A DNA stretch of 5,683 bases, taken from Flavonifractor avicola (GTDB lineage Bacteria > Bacillota > Clostridia > Oscillospirales > Oscillospiraceae). This document shows positions 5,152-5,683 of the stretch, piece after piece. The notes beneath the pieces are model-generated. The model searched no databases, was not told the DNA's origin, and saw only the letters and a list, made by a program, of their open reading frames with translations. The stretch spans positions 1 through 5,683 of the forward strand of contig DXAS01000144.1 of assembly GCA_019116915.1 (NCBI GenBank). The letters are read 5' to 3'. The position numbers and the translations under genes are program-made. The number at the start of each line of letters is the position of its first letter. Position 1 is the first letter of the stretch.

Positions 5152-5683
5152 ATGGGCAATTCTCACAAGTACGTCTACTTGTTCTCCGAAGGCAACGGCT
5201 CTATGCGTGAGCTGCTGGGAGGCAAGGGCGCCAATCTGGCCGAAATGACCAATCTGGGTATGCCGGTACCTCAGGGCTTTACCGTGACCACCGAGGCCTG
5301 CACCCAGTACTATAATGACGGTCGTCAGATCAACGAGGACATTCAGGCCCAGATCTACGAGTACCTGGGCAAGATGGAGGAGATCTGCGGCAAGAAGTTT
5401 GCCGACCCCGAGAACCCCCTGCTGGTTTCCGTCCGCTCCGGCGCCCGGGCCTCCATGCCCGGTATGATGGACACCATCCTCAACCTGGGCCTCAACGACG
5501 TGGTGGTGGAAGGCCTGGCCAAGTTCACCAATAATCCCCGTTTCGCCTACGACTCCTACCGCCGGTTCATTCAGATGTTCTCCGACGTGGTCATGGAGCT
5601 GTCCAAGAAGCGCTTTGAAGAGATCATCGACGAGGTCAAGGCCAAGAAGGGCGTCAAGCAGGACGTGGAGCTGGACACCGACG
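5152..5683 (+). CDS. ppdK: Pyruvate, phosphate dikinase, N-terminal part (3' end outside window)
   Basis: The product interconverts pyruvate, ATP and phosphate with phosphoenolpyruvate, AMP and pyrophosphate, in the cytoplasm, at the glycolysis/gluconeogenesis junction. Many anaerobic clostridia use it in the glycolytic direction to make pyruvate. The visible 177 residues belong to the N-terminal nucleotide-binding (ATP-grasp-like) domain of an enzyme usually about 875 residues long. GGKGANLAEM (23-32), followed by PVPQGFTVTTEAC (38-50), and SVRSGARASMPGMMDT (93-108) leading into ILNLGLND are the family's hallmark segments. The SMPGMMDT stretch points to the dikinase rather than PEP synthase. 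The phosphohistidine and PEP-binding domains lie beyond the window. The start at 5152 is supported by AGGAGG nine bases upstream and by the usual N-terminal sequence (KYVYLFSEG). It is divergent from the blaI operon and has its own promoter. Confidence 0.97.
   Translation, partial: MGNSHKYVYLFSEGNGSMRELLGGKGANLAEMTNLGMPVPQGFTVTTEACTQYYNDGRQINEDIQAQIYEYLGKMEEICGKKFADPENPLLVSVRSGARASMPGMMDTILNLGLNDVVVEGLAKFTNNPRFAYDSYRRFIQMFSDVVMELSKKRFEEIIDEVKAKKGVKQDVELDTD

Noticed and set aside
1..5683. CRISPR arrays, tRNA or rRNA genes, insertion sequences, attachment sites
   Set aside because: I looked for regularly spaced repeats, cloverleaf-like segments, transposase motifs and terminal inverted repeats, and saw none. 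Nearly the whole window is accounted for by four genes and one regulatory spacer.

Overview
The window comes from a GC-rich Firmicute, most likely of the Oscillospiraceae group (Flavonifractor, Lawsonibacter or Oscillibacter-like). The reasons are the GC-rich third codon positions, strong AGGAGG ribosome binding sites, a BlaI/M56 regulatory pair with a large extracytoplasmic domain, and a clostridial-type pyruvate phosphate dikinase. The genus is an inference; there is no rRNA or other taxonomic marker here.

Layout. Bases 1-1921 (+) hold the 3' part of a gene for a large membrane protein whose 5' end lies outside the window. Its topology (four membrane segments, a short loop, two segments, a large soluble part, two segments) and several sequence echoes match heavy-metal P1B-type ATPases. 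However, the phosphorylation motif, the CPC-type metal site, the HP motif, the TGE motif and the GDGxND hinge are all lost or altered, so it looks like a pseudo-ATPase. A perfect 15-bp-stem terminator (1926-1959) separates it from a convergent two-gene operon on the minus strand, read from about 4922 down to 1980. That operon is a BlaI/MecI-type repressor (4887-4507) followed one base later by a BlaR1-like M56 membrane metalloprotease (4505-1980). Its sensor part shows no penicillin-binding motifs.

The 264-bp region between blaI and the last gene carries two divergent promoters. The blaI promoter is covered by two TACA-N2-TGTA operator dyads arranged as perfect 13-bp inverted arms, which predicts autorepression by the BlaI-type protein. 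The other promoter, with an extended -10, drives ppdK (5152 to the window end, +), of which only the first 177 residues are visible.

How they work together: the M56 protein probably senses an unknown extracytoplasmic signal and causes inactivation of the BlaI repressor, as in BlaR1/BlaI and MecR1/MecI. Its targets beyond its own operon are not visible here. ppdK is a housekeeping carbon-metabolism gene with its own promoter. No link between the pseudo-ATPase and the repressor system is apparent beyond adjacency. The least ordinary items are the degenerate P-type ATPase and the lipoprotein-like internal segment of the M56 protein.
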